A stretch of DNA of 64,000 nucleotides from Salinibacterium amurskyense (GCF_002797685.1 NZ_PGFH01000001.1:1488001-1552000); one strand, 5' to 3'. Positions 16,731 through 26,055 are shown, counted from the first letter of the stretch. A program made the numbers and translations. The notes: a model not told the origin generated them from the letters alone.

Positions 16731-18074
16731 ATGTCAATGGATAAGCAGCGCGACTTCGTTCTTCGCACTATTGAAGAACGCGGCATCAAATTCGTACGCC
16801 TCTGGTTTACGGATGTCGTGGGCACGCTCAAGAGCGTCGCTGTTGCTCCGGCAGAGATCGAGGGCGCCTTCGCAGAGGGCCTCGGCTTCGACGGTTCGGC
16901 CATTGAGGGCTTCACTCGGGCGTACGAGGCAGACATGCTCGCGCATCCCGACCCCACCACTTTCCAGATTCTCCCGTGGCGTGGAGAGATTGATCCCACT
17001 GCACGTATGTTCTGCGACATCACGACGCCCGACGGCCAGCCCGCAGCATCCGACCCTCGTAACGTGCTCAAGCGCACTCTCGAGAAGGCGGCCGAGCGCG
17101 GCTTCACGTTCTACACCCACCCTGAGATTGAGTTCTACCTGCTCAAGTCGAGCAAGCTCAAGAAGGGTCGCCCCGAGCCCGTTGACTCGGCAGGGTTCTT
17201 CGATAACGTTCCCGGGGGAACAGCTCACGACTTCCGTCGCCGTTCGGTGCGGATGCTCGAAGACCTCGGTATCTCGGTGGAGTTCAGCCACCACGAGTCG
17301 GGCCCCGGCCAGAACGAGATCGACCTTCGCTACGCCGACGCCCTCACGACCGCCGACAACATCATGACGTTCCGCACCGTGATCAAAGAGGTCGCTATCG
17401 AGCAGGGTGTCTACGCGACGTTCATGCCGAAGCCGATGTCGGGTCAGCCTGGTTCGGGAATGCACACCCACATGTCACTCTTTGAGGGCGACCAGAACGC
17501 GTTCTATGACGCGAGCGGTCACTACCAGCTGTCGAAGGTCGGTCGTCAGTTCATGGCCGGCGTTCTCAAGCACGCTCCGGAAATCACCGCCGTTACGAAC
17601 CAGTTTGTGAACTCGTACAAGCGACTCTGGGGCGGCGACGAAGCGCCGAGCTTCGTTACGTGGGGCCACAACAACCGTTCCGCTCTCGTGCGCGTGCCGT
17701 TGTACAAGCCTGGCAAGGGGCAGAGCGCTCGTATCGAGTACCGCGCTCTCGACTCGGCTGCCAACCCGTACCTTGCTTACTCGTTGCTGCTTGCTGCCGG
17801 GCTCAAGGGCATCGAAGAGGGCTACGAACTTCCCCTCGAGGCTGAGGATGCCGTCGGCGATCTCTCGGAGCACGAGCGCCGCGCGCTGGGTTACGAGCAG
17901 TTGCCGTCGAACCTCAACCACGCGCTGAGCATCATGGAGAACTCCGAGCTCGTTGCCGAAACGCTGGGGGAGCAAGTTTTCAACTTCGTTCTTCTCAACA
18001 AGCGTCGCGAGTGGAAGGAATACCGCGCTCAGGTAACGCCCTACGAGCTCGAGAGCAGCCTAGAGATCCTCTAG
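16731..18074 (+). CDS. glnA2: Type I glutamine synthetase, GlnA2-like
   Basis: A 447-residue ATP-dependent glutamine synthetase. Family motifs include GFDGSAIEGF in the N-terminal beta-grasp domain, EIEFYLL with metal-binding Glu, GQNEIDLRYADAL, the ATP-site segment KPMSGQPGSGMHTHMSLF, and NRSALVRVP with the glutamate-binding Arg. The region where GlnA1 carries an adenylylated tyrosine (KDLY) is changed to EEGYELPLEAEDAVGDL, so it lacks the canonical KDLY site. This matches mycobacterial GlnA2 (about 446 residues) rather than GlnA1. ATG 16731 follows GAGG by about 7 nt; a second ATG at 16737 is possible. It is followed by glnE after 16 nt, the same order as in many Actinobacteria. Confidence 0.92.
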   Translation: MSMDKQRDFVLRTIEERGIKFVRLWFTDVVGTLKSVAVAPAEIEGAFAEGLGFDGSAIEGFTRAYEADMLAHPDPTTFQILPWRGEIDPTARMFCDITTPDGQPAASDPRNVLKRTLEKAAERGFTFYTHPEIEFYLLKSSKLKKGRPEPVDSAGFFDNVPGGTAHDFRRRSVRMLEDLGISVEFSHHESGPGQNEIDLRYADALTTADNIMTFRTVIKEVAIEQGVYATFMPKPMSGQPGSGMHTHMSLFEGDQNAFYDASGHYQLSKVGRQFMAGVLKHAPEITAVTNQFVNSYKRLWGGDEAPSFVTWGHNNRSALVRVPLYKPGKGQSARIEYRALDSAANPYLAYSLLLAAGLKGIEEGYELPLEAEDAVGDLSEHERRALGYEQLPSNLNHALSIMENSELVAETLGEQVFNFVLLNKRREWKEYRAQVTPYELESSLEIL

Positions 18075-18090
18075 ACGCCGCGGTCACGTT

Positions 18091-21024
18091 ATGTCGACGC
18101 CTACCTACACTCTGACCGAACTCGCCAAACTGGGCTTTCTCGAGCTCAGTGAGGCACGAGAGCGCCTTGTGGCGCTCGATCGGCCAGAAGTGCCGGCCGC
18201 GTTGTTCTCTCGTGCAGCGGACCCTGACCAAGCGCTTCGGCTGCTTCTTGAGCTCTCAGAATCGGCACCTCAGCAGTTGGTGCCGCTGCTCCAGAACGAT
18301 GAAGCCGCTGTGCGCCTTGTTCAGGTGCTTGGAGCGTCCTCCGGGCTCGGTGACTTTCTCGTTCGTCATCCCTCTGAACTGGATGCGATGTGCACGCCGA
18401 TCGCAGCTCCATCCTCGCCGGAGGAATACGTCGAGTCGCTCACTGAGGTCACACGTGAACTTGACGAGGAGGATGCCTGGGTCGCGCTGCGCGTTCGGTA
18501 CCGTCGTGAGCTGGCCAAGATCACGGCGTGGGATCTTGCTCAAGACGATCCGCTTGCGGCCGTCGACCGCGTCGCGATGGCCCTCGCCGACCTTGCGGGA
18601 GCAGCCCTCGAAGCTTCTCTCTCGGTGGCCCGTCGTTCCGTTAACTTTCCCGAAGCGGATGTTGCTGCCACCCGCATCGCCATCATTGGCATGGGTAAAG
18701 CCGGCGCGCGTGAACTGAATTACGTGTCGGATGTCGACGTAATTTTCGTCACGGAGCCCGACGGCATCAGCGCCGACCGTGCTGTCACGATCGCAACGCC
18801 ACTCGCAGTGCAGACAATTCGCGGCATCCAAGACCTCACGATCGAACCTGCTCTGTGGGAGGTCGACACCAACCTTCGCCCCGAGGGCAAAGACGGTGCT
18901 CTCGTTCGCACGCTCGAGTCTCATCTGGCGTATTACGATCGCTGGGCAGAGAGCTGGGAGTTTCAGGCCCTGCTCAAGGCGCGCCCCCTCGCCGGCGACC
19001 GCGAGCTCGGTGGCCGCTATATCGACGGCGTCTCGCCGCTTGTCTGGTCCAGCGCCTCTCGTGAGAACTTCGTCGCGTCAGTGCAGCGGATGCGAGAACG
19101 CGTCACCGAGAACATCCCTCCCCAAGAGCGCGATGTGCAGCTCAAACTTGGCCCCGGCGGTCTGCGTGATATCGAGTTCACGGTGCAGCTACTGCAGCTT
19201 GTGCACGGGCAGAACGATGAGACCGTTCGCCAAACCTCGAGCCTTCAGGCTCTCATTGCTCTGGCCGAGAGCGGCTACATCGGGCGCACCGAAGCGGGCG
19301 AGTTCGCGCGCGACTATCGGTTCTTGCGACTCTTAGAGCACCGCATCCAGTTGTCCCGCCTGCGTCGAACGCACCTCATGCCGCGCGACCCGGATGACCT
19401 CCGGGTGCTCGCACGCGCCACCGGGATCGCCAAGAACGCCGCTGACCTCACCGAACAGTGGCAGCGCACCAAGATCGCCGTGCGCCGCCTGCACGAGCGT
19501 CTCTTCTATCGCCCCTTGCTCTCCGCGGTGGCAGCACTGCCCGAAGAAGGCTTGGCGCTGTCGAGCGAGCAAGCGGCTGCGCGTCTCGCGGCCATCGGCT
19601 TTCTCGACCCCAAGGGTGCGCTCGCGCATATTGCAGCGCTCACCGGGGGTGTCTCTCGACGCGCGACGATTCAACGCGCGTTGCTGCCCGTTATGCTGCA
19701 GTGGTTCTCCGAAGGCGCTGACCCCGACTATGGGCTGCTCGCGTTCCGTCGTCTCAGCGAAGCGCTGGGGGAGGCCTACTGGTTCTTGAGAATGCTGCGA
19801 GACTCCTCCGGGGCCGCTGAGCGACTGACGCACGTGCTCTCGGCATCCAAATATGTGGGTGGATTGTTCGAGCGTATTCCGGAGGCGGCTGCGTGGCTCG
19901 AGCATGAGAAAGAGCTTCGCCCCCGACCACTCGCGGTCCTTCGTGATGAGGCACGCGCGATCGTCTCCCGCCACAAGGGACATGAGGATGCAGCGGCGGT
20001 GGCCTTGCGCACCGCACGTCGTCGTGAAGTGCTTCGACTCGCTATCGGCTCCATCGTTGGAGTGATCTCGATTCAGGAGCTCGGCCGTGGGTTGAGCGAC
20101 ATCACGACCACCATTCTCGAGGGAACCCTCGCGGTCTTGCGTCCTGAACCCGACGGAATCGAGTTTGGCATCATCGCAATGGGGCGCTACGGGGGAGCCG
20201 AATCCGGCTTCGGCTCCGATACTGACGTGATGTATGTCTATCGGGCGACGGACGCGTCCGCCGAAGACGCCGCGAAGCGCGCTACTGCTCTCGCAAAGGG
20301 CCTCACTCGAATAACCGAAGACGTCAAACTTCCTCTCGACCTCGACCTTGATCTTCGTCCCGAAGGAAAGAACGGCGCCATTGTGCGGTCTCTCGAGTCG
20401 TACGAGGCCTACTACGAACGCTGGTCACTCACCTGGGAAGCGCAGGCCCTGTTGCGTGCGCGCGGTGTTGCTGGCGATGAAGCGTTGCTCAACGATTTCA
20501 CCGAGCTTGCCAATCGCGTGCGCTACCCGAAAGCGATTTCGCCGCAGGATGTTCGCGAGGTCAAGCGCATTAAGGCTCGCGTCGAGTCAGAGCGGCTTCC
20601 ACAGGCTGCAGACCCGTCACGTCATCTCAAGCTCGGCCGAGGATCGCTGAGTGACGTCGAATGGTTCGTGCAGCTTCTTCAGCTTCAATACGGTGCCGCC
20701 GTGGAGGGTCTACGCACAACGTCGACGTTGGACGCTCTGGATGCCGCTGTCGCGGAGAAACTGGTCACGGCATCCGATGCGGAGCGGCTGCGTGAAGCAT
20801 GGATCCTGGCCTCTCGGGCTCGGTCTGCCATCACGCTGTGGACGTCTAAAACGTCGGATGTTCTCCCCAACGATCGCCTTCAACTCGAGGGAATTTCGCG
20901 CATGTTGGAGTATCCGCCGGGCTCCGCCAGCGAACTAGAAGAGGACTATCTTCGCGCCACACGTCGTGCGCGCCGAGTGTTCGAACGGCGTTTCTACGGC
21001 GTCGCAAACGTTCCTCGTTCCTAA
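18091..21024 (+). CDS. glnE: Bifunctional glutamine-synthetase adenylyltransferase/deadenylylase
   Basis: A 977-residue enzyme that adenylylates and deadenylylates glutamine synthetase in response to nitrogen status. It has two nucleotidyltransferase halves. The N-terminal one has GMGKAGARELNYVSDVDVIFV with its catalytic Asp pair, then GPGGLRDIEFTVQLLQL. The C-terminal one has AMGRYGGAESGFGSDTDVMYVY, then GRGSLSDVEWFVQLLQLQYG. Both halves keep the acidic residues, so both activities should be intact. The length agrees with actinobacterial GlnE. It forms a probable operon with glnA2. Its likely target is GlnA1 at 26056-27492, which carries the KDLY tyrosine that GlnA2 lacks. Confidence 0.96.
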   Translation: MSTPTYTLTELAKLGFLELSEARERLVALDRPEVPAALFSRAADPDQALRLLLELSESAPQQLVPLLQNDEAAVRLVQVLGASSGLGDFLVRHPSELDAMCTPIAAPSSPEEYVESLTEVTRELDEEDAWVALRVRYRRELAKITAWDLAQDDPLAAVDRVAMALADLAGAALEASLSVARRSVNFPEADVAATRIAIIGMGKAGARELNYVSDVDVIFVTEPDGISADRAVTIATPLAVQTIRGIQDLTIEPALWEVDTNLRPEGKDGALVRTLESHLAYYDRWAESWEFQALLKARPLAGDRELGGRYIDGVSPLVWSSASRENFVASVQRMRERVTENIPPQERDVQLKLGPGGLRDIEFTVQLLQLVHGQNDETVRQTSSLQALIALAESGYIGRTEAGEFARDYRFLRLLEHRIQLSRLRRTHLMPRDPDDLRVLARATGIAKNAADLTEQWQRTKIAVRRLHERLFYRPLLSAVAALPEEGLALSSEQAAARLAAIGFLDPKGALAHIAALTGGVSRRATIQRALLPVMLQWFSEGADPDYGLLAFRRLSEALGEAYWFLRMLRDSSGAAERLTHVLSASKYVGGLFERIPEAAAWLEHEKELRPRPLAVLRDEARAIVSRHKGHEDAAAVALRTARRREVLRLAIGSIVGVISIQELGRGLSDITTTILEGTLAVLRPEPDGIEFGIIAMGRYGGAESGFGSDTDVMYVYRATDASAEDAAKRATALAKGLTRITEDVKLPLDLDLDLRPEGKNGAIVRSLESYEAYYERWSLTWEAQALLRARGVAGDEALLNDFTELANRVRYPKAISPQDVREVKRIKARVESERLPQAADPSRHLKLGRGSLSDVEWFVQLLQLQYGAAVEGLRTTSTLDALDAAVAEKLVTASDAERLREAWILASRARSAITLWTSKTSDVLPNDRLQLEGISRMLEYPPGSASELEEDYLRATRRARRVFERRFYGVANVPRS

Positions 21025-21266
21025 AAAGCTGCTCGGGTCTGCGCCGCGTAGTTCATGCCGTCTGGCGTGTGCCTTGAGGGGCTCCTTTTGTTTCGGCGGT
21101 GTAAAACCTGAAACCAATTGGGGCACGTTCAGGAGCCGCTTTAGCGCCCTCCATTCTTGTACCCCATTGTGGGGAGGGGTGGCGGCGAATTCGCGCCTAG
21201 GATTCGAAGCCGGCGCCACCGTAGACGATCAGTTCTACCCGCCCACGCCGAGTTCTCCTCGCCTGA

Positions 21267-21292
21267 AAAGCGCCCCGGACGGGCACTTTTTT
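21267..21292 (+). terminator. Candidate Rho-independent terminator
   Basis: AAGCGCCC pairs with GGGCACTT (one mismatch) around the loop CGGAC, followed by a run of T. It lies 243 nt after glnE and before the polysaccharide operon. Confidence 0.6.
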
Positions 21293-21466
21293 GAATCCGA
21301 CTCTGCCTCGGTGACCCAGCGTAGAAGCGGGTAACGAGCCTTCGCTCAACTTCGCAGAGGGACGAGTAAGAGTCGACCGAAAACGTCAGCCGAAAGGCCC
21401 ACATCGCGACCGCGCGGCGTCTGCGACCGAGACCACTTTGCGTCGCAACCAGCCGAAACAGGAGCC

Positions 21467-21496
21467 TTGCGGTCGGCAAAACTAGCGGGCAATAAT
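21467..21496 (+). promoter_or_regulatory. Candidate promoter of the polysaccharide operon
   Basis: TTGCGG (21467-21472) and AATAAT (21491-21496) are separated by 18 nt and lie about 55 nt before the GT2 start codon. Consensus match only. Confidence 0.4.
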
Positions 21497-21551
21497 CAAG
21501 CAACTCAGCGCTGAGAAGCATCCTCAGCGTCGCGGATGATCACCTTTCACA

Positions 21552-23063
21552 ATGACAAAGTCGGGGGCATTCGTGTTTATTTTCATTCTGCAGCTTCGCC
21601 ACATGATCGAGGGTCACCCCGAGATCTATATGTTCGCTATCTACTCATCGCTTATCTGGGCGCTCTGGCTGCTCAAAGTCATTTTGTCGTCACGGTATCG
21701 ACCGTTTACGGGCACTTTTACGGGCACGACAAGTGTCGTCGTGCCAGTGCTGGACGAGCCAGAGGACCTCTTTCGTGATGTTCTCGCTCGCATGGTCGAA
21801 CAGCGGCCCTCCGAGATCATCGTTGTCATTAACGGTGCGCCGAACCCCACACTCGAGCGGATCAGCGAAGAGTTTGCACCGTTGGTGCGATGGGTGCACA
21901 CCCCCATCCCGGGCAAGCGCAATGCCGTAATGATCGGCACGGAGCTGTCAACCGGTGACATCACGGTGCTCGTCGATTCCGACACGGTGTGGACAGACAA
22001 CACGCTGTCAGAGCTCGTTCGTCCGTTCGCCGACACCAAAGTGGGCGGGGTCACGACGAGGCAGCGCATCCTGGAGCCAGAACGAAGCTGGATTACCCGC
22101 TGGGCGGACTGGCTGGAGAACTCGCGGGCGCTGTACTCAATGCCGGCTCAGAGCGTACTTGGCCAAGTGGGGTGCTTGCCCGGACGCACGATCGCGTTCC
22201 GCCGGTCGATCATGATGCGCGTGATGGACCGCTTCATGAATGAGCGCTTCATGGGCGTGTTTCTGGAGGTCAGTGATGATCGAACCCTCACTAACCTCGC
22301 GCTTCAGGAAGGTCATCGCACCGTGTACCAGCACACCTCGTTGGTCTACACCGATGCTCCGCTTGAGGTGAAGAAGCTGTACAAGCAGCAATTGCGGTGG
22401 GCACGGGGCAGTCAATACAACACGCTTCGGATGCTCCCATGGATGCTGGGCCACGCTCCCGTGCTCGCCATCTTCTTCATCATGGACATTATTTTGCCTT
22501 TCCTACTGGCGGGAGTAATAGCAGGCTGGATTTACCGCGCCATGAGCGGGCAGGGGTACAACTTCTACGAAGGCTTCCTCTCAGAATATGGAGTGCAGAG
22601 CGGGGTGCTTCTGGTGCTCGGCCTCATGGTCGTCTCCTCGGTCGTGAGCATGGCGATTCGGCAAGTGCGCCATCTCTCTGAGAAGCCCATGGACTTCTTC
22701 CGACTTCCGGCCTTCATCATCGTTTCGACGGCGTTTCTGATGCCCATCCGGCTCATTGGTTTCTTCAAGATGGGCCACGCCAGCGGCTGGGGCACTAGGG
22801 CAGGGGCGTATGCGGGTGGCAACTCCAATGATCTTCTCGTCGAACAGCTCGATGCTGACCGCGAGGCTATCGCTGATCTCGATTTCCAGCCAGCGAGCCC
22901 TGACGGGGCGGTGGCTGTACTTGAAGCGCCGCCACGACGCGCAACCCGCGTGGCAGCGAAGGCAGCTCCTGCGCGTCGGCTCAACCCCAAGGCCGCGTGG
23001 CCTTACGTCATCGGCATTTCGATCTTCGCAGTAGAGGCGGTATCCATTGTTTTCTTCTCGTAA
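21552..23063 (+). CDS. Membrane family 2 glycosyltransferase, hyaluronan/cellulose-synthase-like
   Basis: A 503-residue processive-type GT2 enzyme predicted to polymerise a nucleotide sugar and export the chain. A membrane helix (about 28-47) precedes the GT-A domain. Catalytic landmarks are VDSDT at 141-145 (the DxD metal/UDP site), GCLPGR at 207-212, SDDRTLTN at 241-248 (TED-like base position), and QQLRW at 279-283 (the QxxRW signature that holds the growing polymer). Several membrane helices follow between about 295 and 415, and the C-terminus has an Ala/Arg-rich tail ending in one more helix. No PilZ domain is present. It overlaps the next gene by 17 nt. The adjacent UDP-glucose dehydrogenase makes a uronic-acid-containing product plausible, but the sugar specificity is not readable. 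Confidence 0.88.
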   Translation: MTKSGAFVFIFILQLRHMIEGHPEIYMFAIYSSLIWALWLLKVILSSRYRPFTGTFTGTTSVVVPVLDEPEDLFRDVLARMVEQRPSEIIVVINGAPNPTLERISEEFAPLVRWVHTPIPGKRNAVMIGTELSTGDITVLVDSDTVWTDNTLSELVRPFADTKVGGVTTRQRILEPERSWITRWADWLENSRALYSMPAQSVLGQVGCLPGRTIAFRRSIMMRVMDRFMNERFMGVFLEVSDDRTLTNLALQEGHRTVYQHTSLVYTDAPLEVKKLYKQQLRWARGSQYNTLRMLPWMLGHAPVLAIFFIMDIILPFLLAGVIAGWIYRAMSGQGYNFYEGFLSEYGVQSGVLLVLGLMVVSSVVSMAIRQVRHLSEKPMDFFRLPAFIIVSTAFLMPIRLIGFFKMGHASGWGTRAGAYAGGNSNDLLVEQLDADREAIADLDFQPASPDGAVAVLEAPPRRATRVAAKAAPARRLNPKAAWPYVIGISIFAVEAVSIVFFS

Positions 23064-24513
23064 CTCCGCAATCGGTAGTAGCGCCGCAGCCTGGTGGGCA
23101 GTCAGTAGCGCGAGAACACGCTGGACGGGCGTCGGAAGCGCCGCACTAGTTCTCACGCTCGGCGCGACTAGTGCCTTCGTCTGGATCTCACCAACTAGTC
23201 CCGTCAATCAAACCCTCAGCAACGCCGCGAAGAGCGTGCTCGAAGCAGAGACGTTGGCGGCTGAACGAGCCGCATGGGAAGAAGAGCGAGACGACCTACT
23301 TTCTGAGATCGATGGGCTCGAAGAATCCATTGACGTCGCGAAGGAGAATCTGACGGAGACCAACGCCCAGTCTGCGGCGCTGCAGCAGGAACTGTGGTCG
23401 GTCGAGGGCACGCTCAAGGCCTTGCAAGCGAGTAGGTCGGCAAACTCCACTGCGCCAGTACCGTCAACCCCCAGCAAACCGCAGACTCCGTCGATCACGG
23501 CCGGCATAACGGCGCCGTCCAAAGCCGAGATTGTGAATCCTGCCTCGTCCTATCTGGGGCTATATACGGAGCAAGCGCCGTTCAACTGGGCAACGTATGA
23601 CTCGGTCTCAGTGAAGTTGGGCAGCACCCCCAACACGGTGGGCTATTTCGGCGGCTGGGATGAAGACTTTAGGGCAAATGCGGTCACGCGATCGTGGTCA
23701 CGAGACACGCTTCCCATTCTGACCTGGGAGTCACGTCCGATCGGTGCGGCAAACGATCAAGTCATCGAGCCTGATTACACCTTGCCGGCGATCATCGGTG
23801 ACCCCGAGGCGGGCGTTGCTGGTGCGTTTGATGACTACCTTCACCAGTACGCACGTGACATCGTCGCTACAGGGCTACCCCTCGGCATTCGCCTGAATCA
23901 CGAGATGAACGGTGTCTGGTACCCGTGGTCTGAGACGGATGGGCAAGGTAACTCCATCAACTCGAATCGCGTCGGGGACTTCGTCACCATGTGGCAGCAC
24001 GTGCACGACATCTTCGCCGAAGAAGGCGCCAATGACCTTGTGATTTGGATCTGGGCGCCAAATATCATCAACAATCTCCCCGCGACTCACCAACCGTCGG
24101 AGTTCCTCGATGGGCTCTATCCCGGTGATGACTATGTGGATTGGGTCGGGCTCTCCGGTTACCTCCGGCCGGCCTACAAGCCCGAGAACGATTTCACTTT
24201 CAGCTACACGTTCGACGCGAGTCTCGCTGAGCTGCGACGCCTCACGAAGAAGCCAATCTTTCTCGCCGAAATCGGTGCGTCGGAAACGGGAGGCCACAAA
24301 GCCGCGTGGGTGACAAGCCTCTTTGAGTCCTTGGCGAAGCCCGAGAACGACGACATCGTCGGTATTTCATGGTTCAACATGGCGATCACGACCTACGTCG
24401 AAGGGGAGCGCGCCACTAACGATTGGCGAATCGAATCTCGTCCGGATTCGCTCGCGGCCTTTATTGAAGGTCTGGCGAGACCCGATAGCGACTTCACCCT
24501 AACGACACGCTGA
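23047..24513 (+). CDS. Membrane-anchored GH26-like glycoside hydrolase with coiled-coil stalk
   Basis: A 488-residue protein built as an N-terminal membrane anchor (about 29-48), a coiled coil (about 65-128, Glu-rich heptads), a Ser/Thr/Pro linker (130-160), and a (beta/alpha)8 domain of the GH26 type, the family of beta-mannanases and some beta-glucanases. The predicted acid/base is Glu286 in RLNHEMNGVWYPW and the nucleophile is Glu408 in FLAEIGASE, at the usual strand positions. The enzyme should face outward, tethered to the membrane. The start used is TTG 23047, overlapping the end of the GT2 gene; the exact start is uncertain. Between a synthase and a UDP-sugar enzyme, it probably trims or releases the polymer, as hydrolases do in cellulose and alginate loci. 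Confidence 0.82.
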   Translation: MFSSRNSAIGSSAAAWWAVSSARTRWTGVGSAALVLTLGATSAFVWISPTSPVNQTLSNAAKSVLEAETLAAERAAWEEERDDLLSEIDGLEESIDVAKENLTETNAQSAALQQELWSVEGTLKALQASRSANSTAPVPSTPSKPQTPSITAGITAPSKAEIVNPASSYLGLYTEQAPFNWATYDSVSVKLGSTPNTVGYFGGWDEDFRANAVTRSWSRDTLPILTWESRPIGAANDQVIEPDYTLPAIIGDPEAGVAGAFDDYLHQYARDIVATGLPLGIRLNHEMNGVWYPWSETDGQGNSINSNRVGDFVTMWQHVHDIFAEEGANDLVIWIWAPNIINNLPATHQPSEFLDGLYPGDDYVDWVGLSGYLRPAYKPENDFTFSYTFDASLAELRRLTKKPIFLAEIGASETGGHKAAWVTSLFESLAKPENDDIVGISWFNMAITTYVEGERATNDWRIESRPDSLAAFIEGLARPDSDFTLTTR

Positions 24514-24535
24514 ACCGATGAATAAGGAGAACGAT

Positions 24536-25987
24536 ATGAACAGCACAGCAGCATCCGCAGCAGGGCAGATCATCGGTCAGTGGGGCGGCGCTGAGCGTCC
24601 TCGCTTGAGCGTCGTCGGCACCGGCTATCTCGGAGCAACCCATGCCGCAGCGATGGCCGAAATGGGCTTCGACGTCATTGGCGTCGACACCGATCCCGCC
24701 AAGGTGAAGCAACTCAGCGAGGGAAAAGTTCCCTTCTTCGAGCCGGGATTACCTGAGCTCATCCGCACGCACGTCGCGAGCGGGAGGCTTCGCTTCACGA
24801 CCGACCTGGCAGAGGCCACAGCGAACTCCGACATCCACTTCATCTGCGTCGGTACCCCGCAGCAGCGGGGGAGTAACGCGGCGAACCTCGATTATGTTGA
24901 AGAGGCGACGCGACAGGTGGCGCGCTATCTCACGCACGACGGGCTCATCGTCGGCAAGTCGACGGTGCCGGTGGGTACGGGGGCACGTCTGCGCTCCATC
25001 ATTGCGGATGCGGCCCCTCTGGATGTCGCGGTCGAGCTGGTATGGAACCCCGAGTTTCTCCGTGAGGGCAAGGCTGTCGAGGACACGCTGCGCCCGGATC
25101 GCATCGTGCTGGGCGGAGTCTCTCCCCGCTCGGAAGCGGCGCTTCGCCAGGTGTACGCGATCCCTATCGAATCGGGCACACCCGTAATTGTGTGTGACCT
25201 TCCGACAGCAGAACTCGTCAAGGTGAGTGCGAACGCATTCTTAGCCACCAAGATCTCCTTCATCAACGCGATCGCGGAGGTGTGCGACTCTGCCGGCGCC
25301 GACGTGGCGGTCCTGGCGGATGCACTCGGTCACGATGTGCGCATCGGCCGGCAGTTCCTTAACGCGGGCCTCGGATTCGGCGGGGGCTGCCTGCCGAAGG
25401 ACATTCGCGCTCTCATTCACCGCTCGAGTGAGCTCGGCGCGACGAAGGCTGCGGCGCTGCTTCAACAGGTCGATGAGATCAACATGTCGCAGCGGCTCCA
25501 GGTAATCGGTCTGGCCATCGACGCCTGCGGTGGCTCAGTGCTCAACCGGCGCATTGGAATTCTTGGCGCTGCTTTCAAGCCGCTTACCGACGACGTGAGA
25601 GATTCGCCAGCGCTCAACGTGGCGGCAGCGCTGCACCTGCGCGGGGCTCAAGTGGTGGTCTATGACCCGGAAGCTACTGAAACGGCGCAGCGGATGTTCC
25701 CCACGCTCACCTATGTGGATTCGGTCGACGAGGCGGCAACGGGTTCCGATGCGTTGCTTGTGCTCACGGAGTGGGACGAGTTCACGGCGAGCGATCCAGT
25801 TGCTCTGGGTGCTCTCGTTGGCCGCCGGGTCATGATCGATGCCCGAAACTGCTTGCCCGCGGCCACGTGGCGTGCTGCTGGCTGGTCATTCAGCGGACTC
25901 GGGGCGGCATCCTCGAAGGCTCCTGCTATCGACGGCAGCGGTGTCGACCTCACGCGTCGCGCTCCGCAGCTGGCAACAGCCGGCTAG
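24536..25987 (+). CDS. UDP-glucose/GDP-mannose dehydrogenase family protein (UDP-glucose 6-dehydrogenase)
   Basis: A 483-residue enzyme that oxidises a nucleotide sugar twice with NAD to the uronate, here most likely UDP-glucose to UDP-glucuronate. The Rossmann turn is VVGTGYLGATHAAAMAEMGFDVIGVD. STVPVGTG and ELVWNPEFLREGKAV follow, and the catalytic thiol is Cys285 in FGGGCLPKDIRAL. The C-terminal domain begins at about 340 with RIGILGAAFKPLTDDVRDSPAL. Start: ATG 24536 was preferred over the in-frame ATG 24518 because AAGGAG lies 7 nt before it. It is 22 nt downstream of the GH26 gene and followed by a strong terminator, so it is the last gene of the operon. GDP-mannose as substrate is not excluded. 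Confidence 0.92.
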   Translation: MNSTAASAAGQIIGQWGGAERPRLSVVGTGYLGATHAAAMAEMGFDVIGVDTDPAKVKQLSEGKVPFFEPGLPELIRTHVASGRLRFTTDLAEATANSDIHFICVGTPQQRGSNAANLDYVEEATRQVARYLTHDGLIVGKSTVPVGTGARLRSIIADAAPLDVAVELVWNPEFLREGKAVEDTLRPDRIVLGGVSPRSEAALRQVYAIPIESGTPVIVCDLPTAELVKVSANAFLATKISFINAIAEVCDSAGADVAVLADALGHDVRIGRQFLNAGLGFGGGCLPKDIRALIHRSSELGATKAAALLQQVDEINMSQRLQVIGLAIDACGGSVLNRRIGILGAAFKPLTDDVRDSPALNVAAALHLRGAQVVVYDPEATETAQRMFPTLTYVDSVDEAATGSDALLVLTEWDEFTASDPVALGALVGRRVMIDARNCLPAATWRAAGWSFSGLGAASSKAPAIDGSGVDLTRRAPQLATAG

Positions 25988-26004
25988 TCCGCTTTCGTTA
26001 ACGA

Positions 26005-26038
26005 AGTGGGGCCGCATCCCGAAGGATGCGGCCCCACT
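26005..26038. terminator. Bidirectional terminator between the UGDH gene and glnA1
   Basis: A perfect 15-bp stem (AGTGGGGCCGCATCC with its complement) with loop CGAA. It lies between two convergent genes and can serve both. Confidence 0.85.
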
Positions 26039-26055
26039 CTCTGCTGTGTGAGCGC

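Larger units (their letters stand above)
21025..21551 (+). other. 527-nt intergenic region between glnE and the GT2 gene
   Basis: No convincing gene is present. The region holds an inverted repeat pairing GGCTCCT with AGGAGCC at about 21075-21140, a terminator-like hairpin with six T at 21267-21292, and a promoter-like pair near 21467-21496. The latter half contains small GNRA-type hairpins such as GCCGAAAGGC and could form a structured leader for the polysaccharide operon. I could not match it to a known riboswitch. Confidence 0.5.

Noticed and set aside
21141-21521. 126-codon minus-strand ORF in the 527-nt spacer
   Set aside because: Arg-rich, no family, no ribosome site, and it crosses the candidate terminator and promoter.
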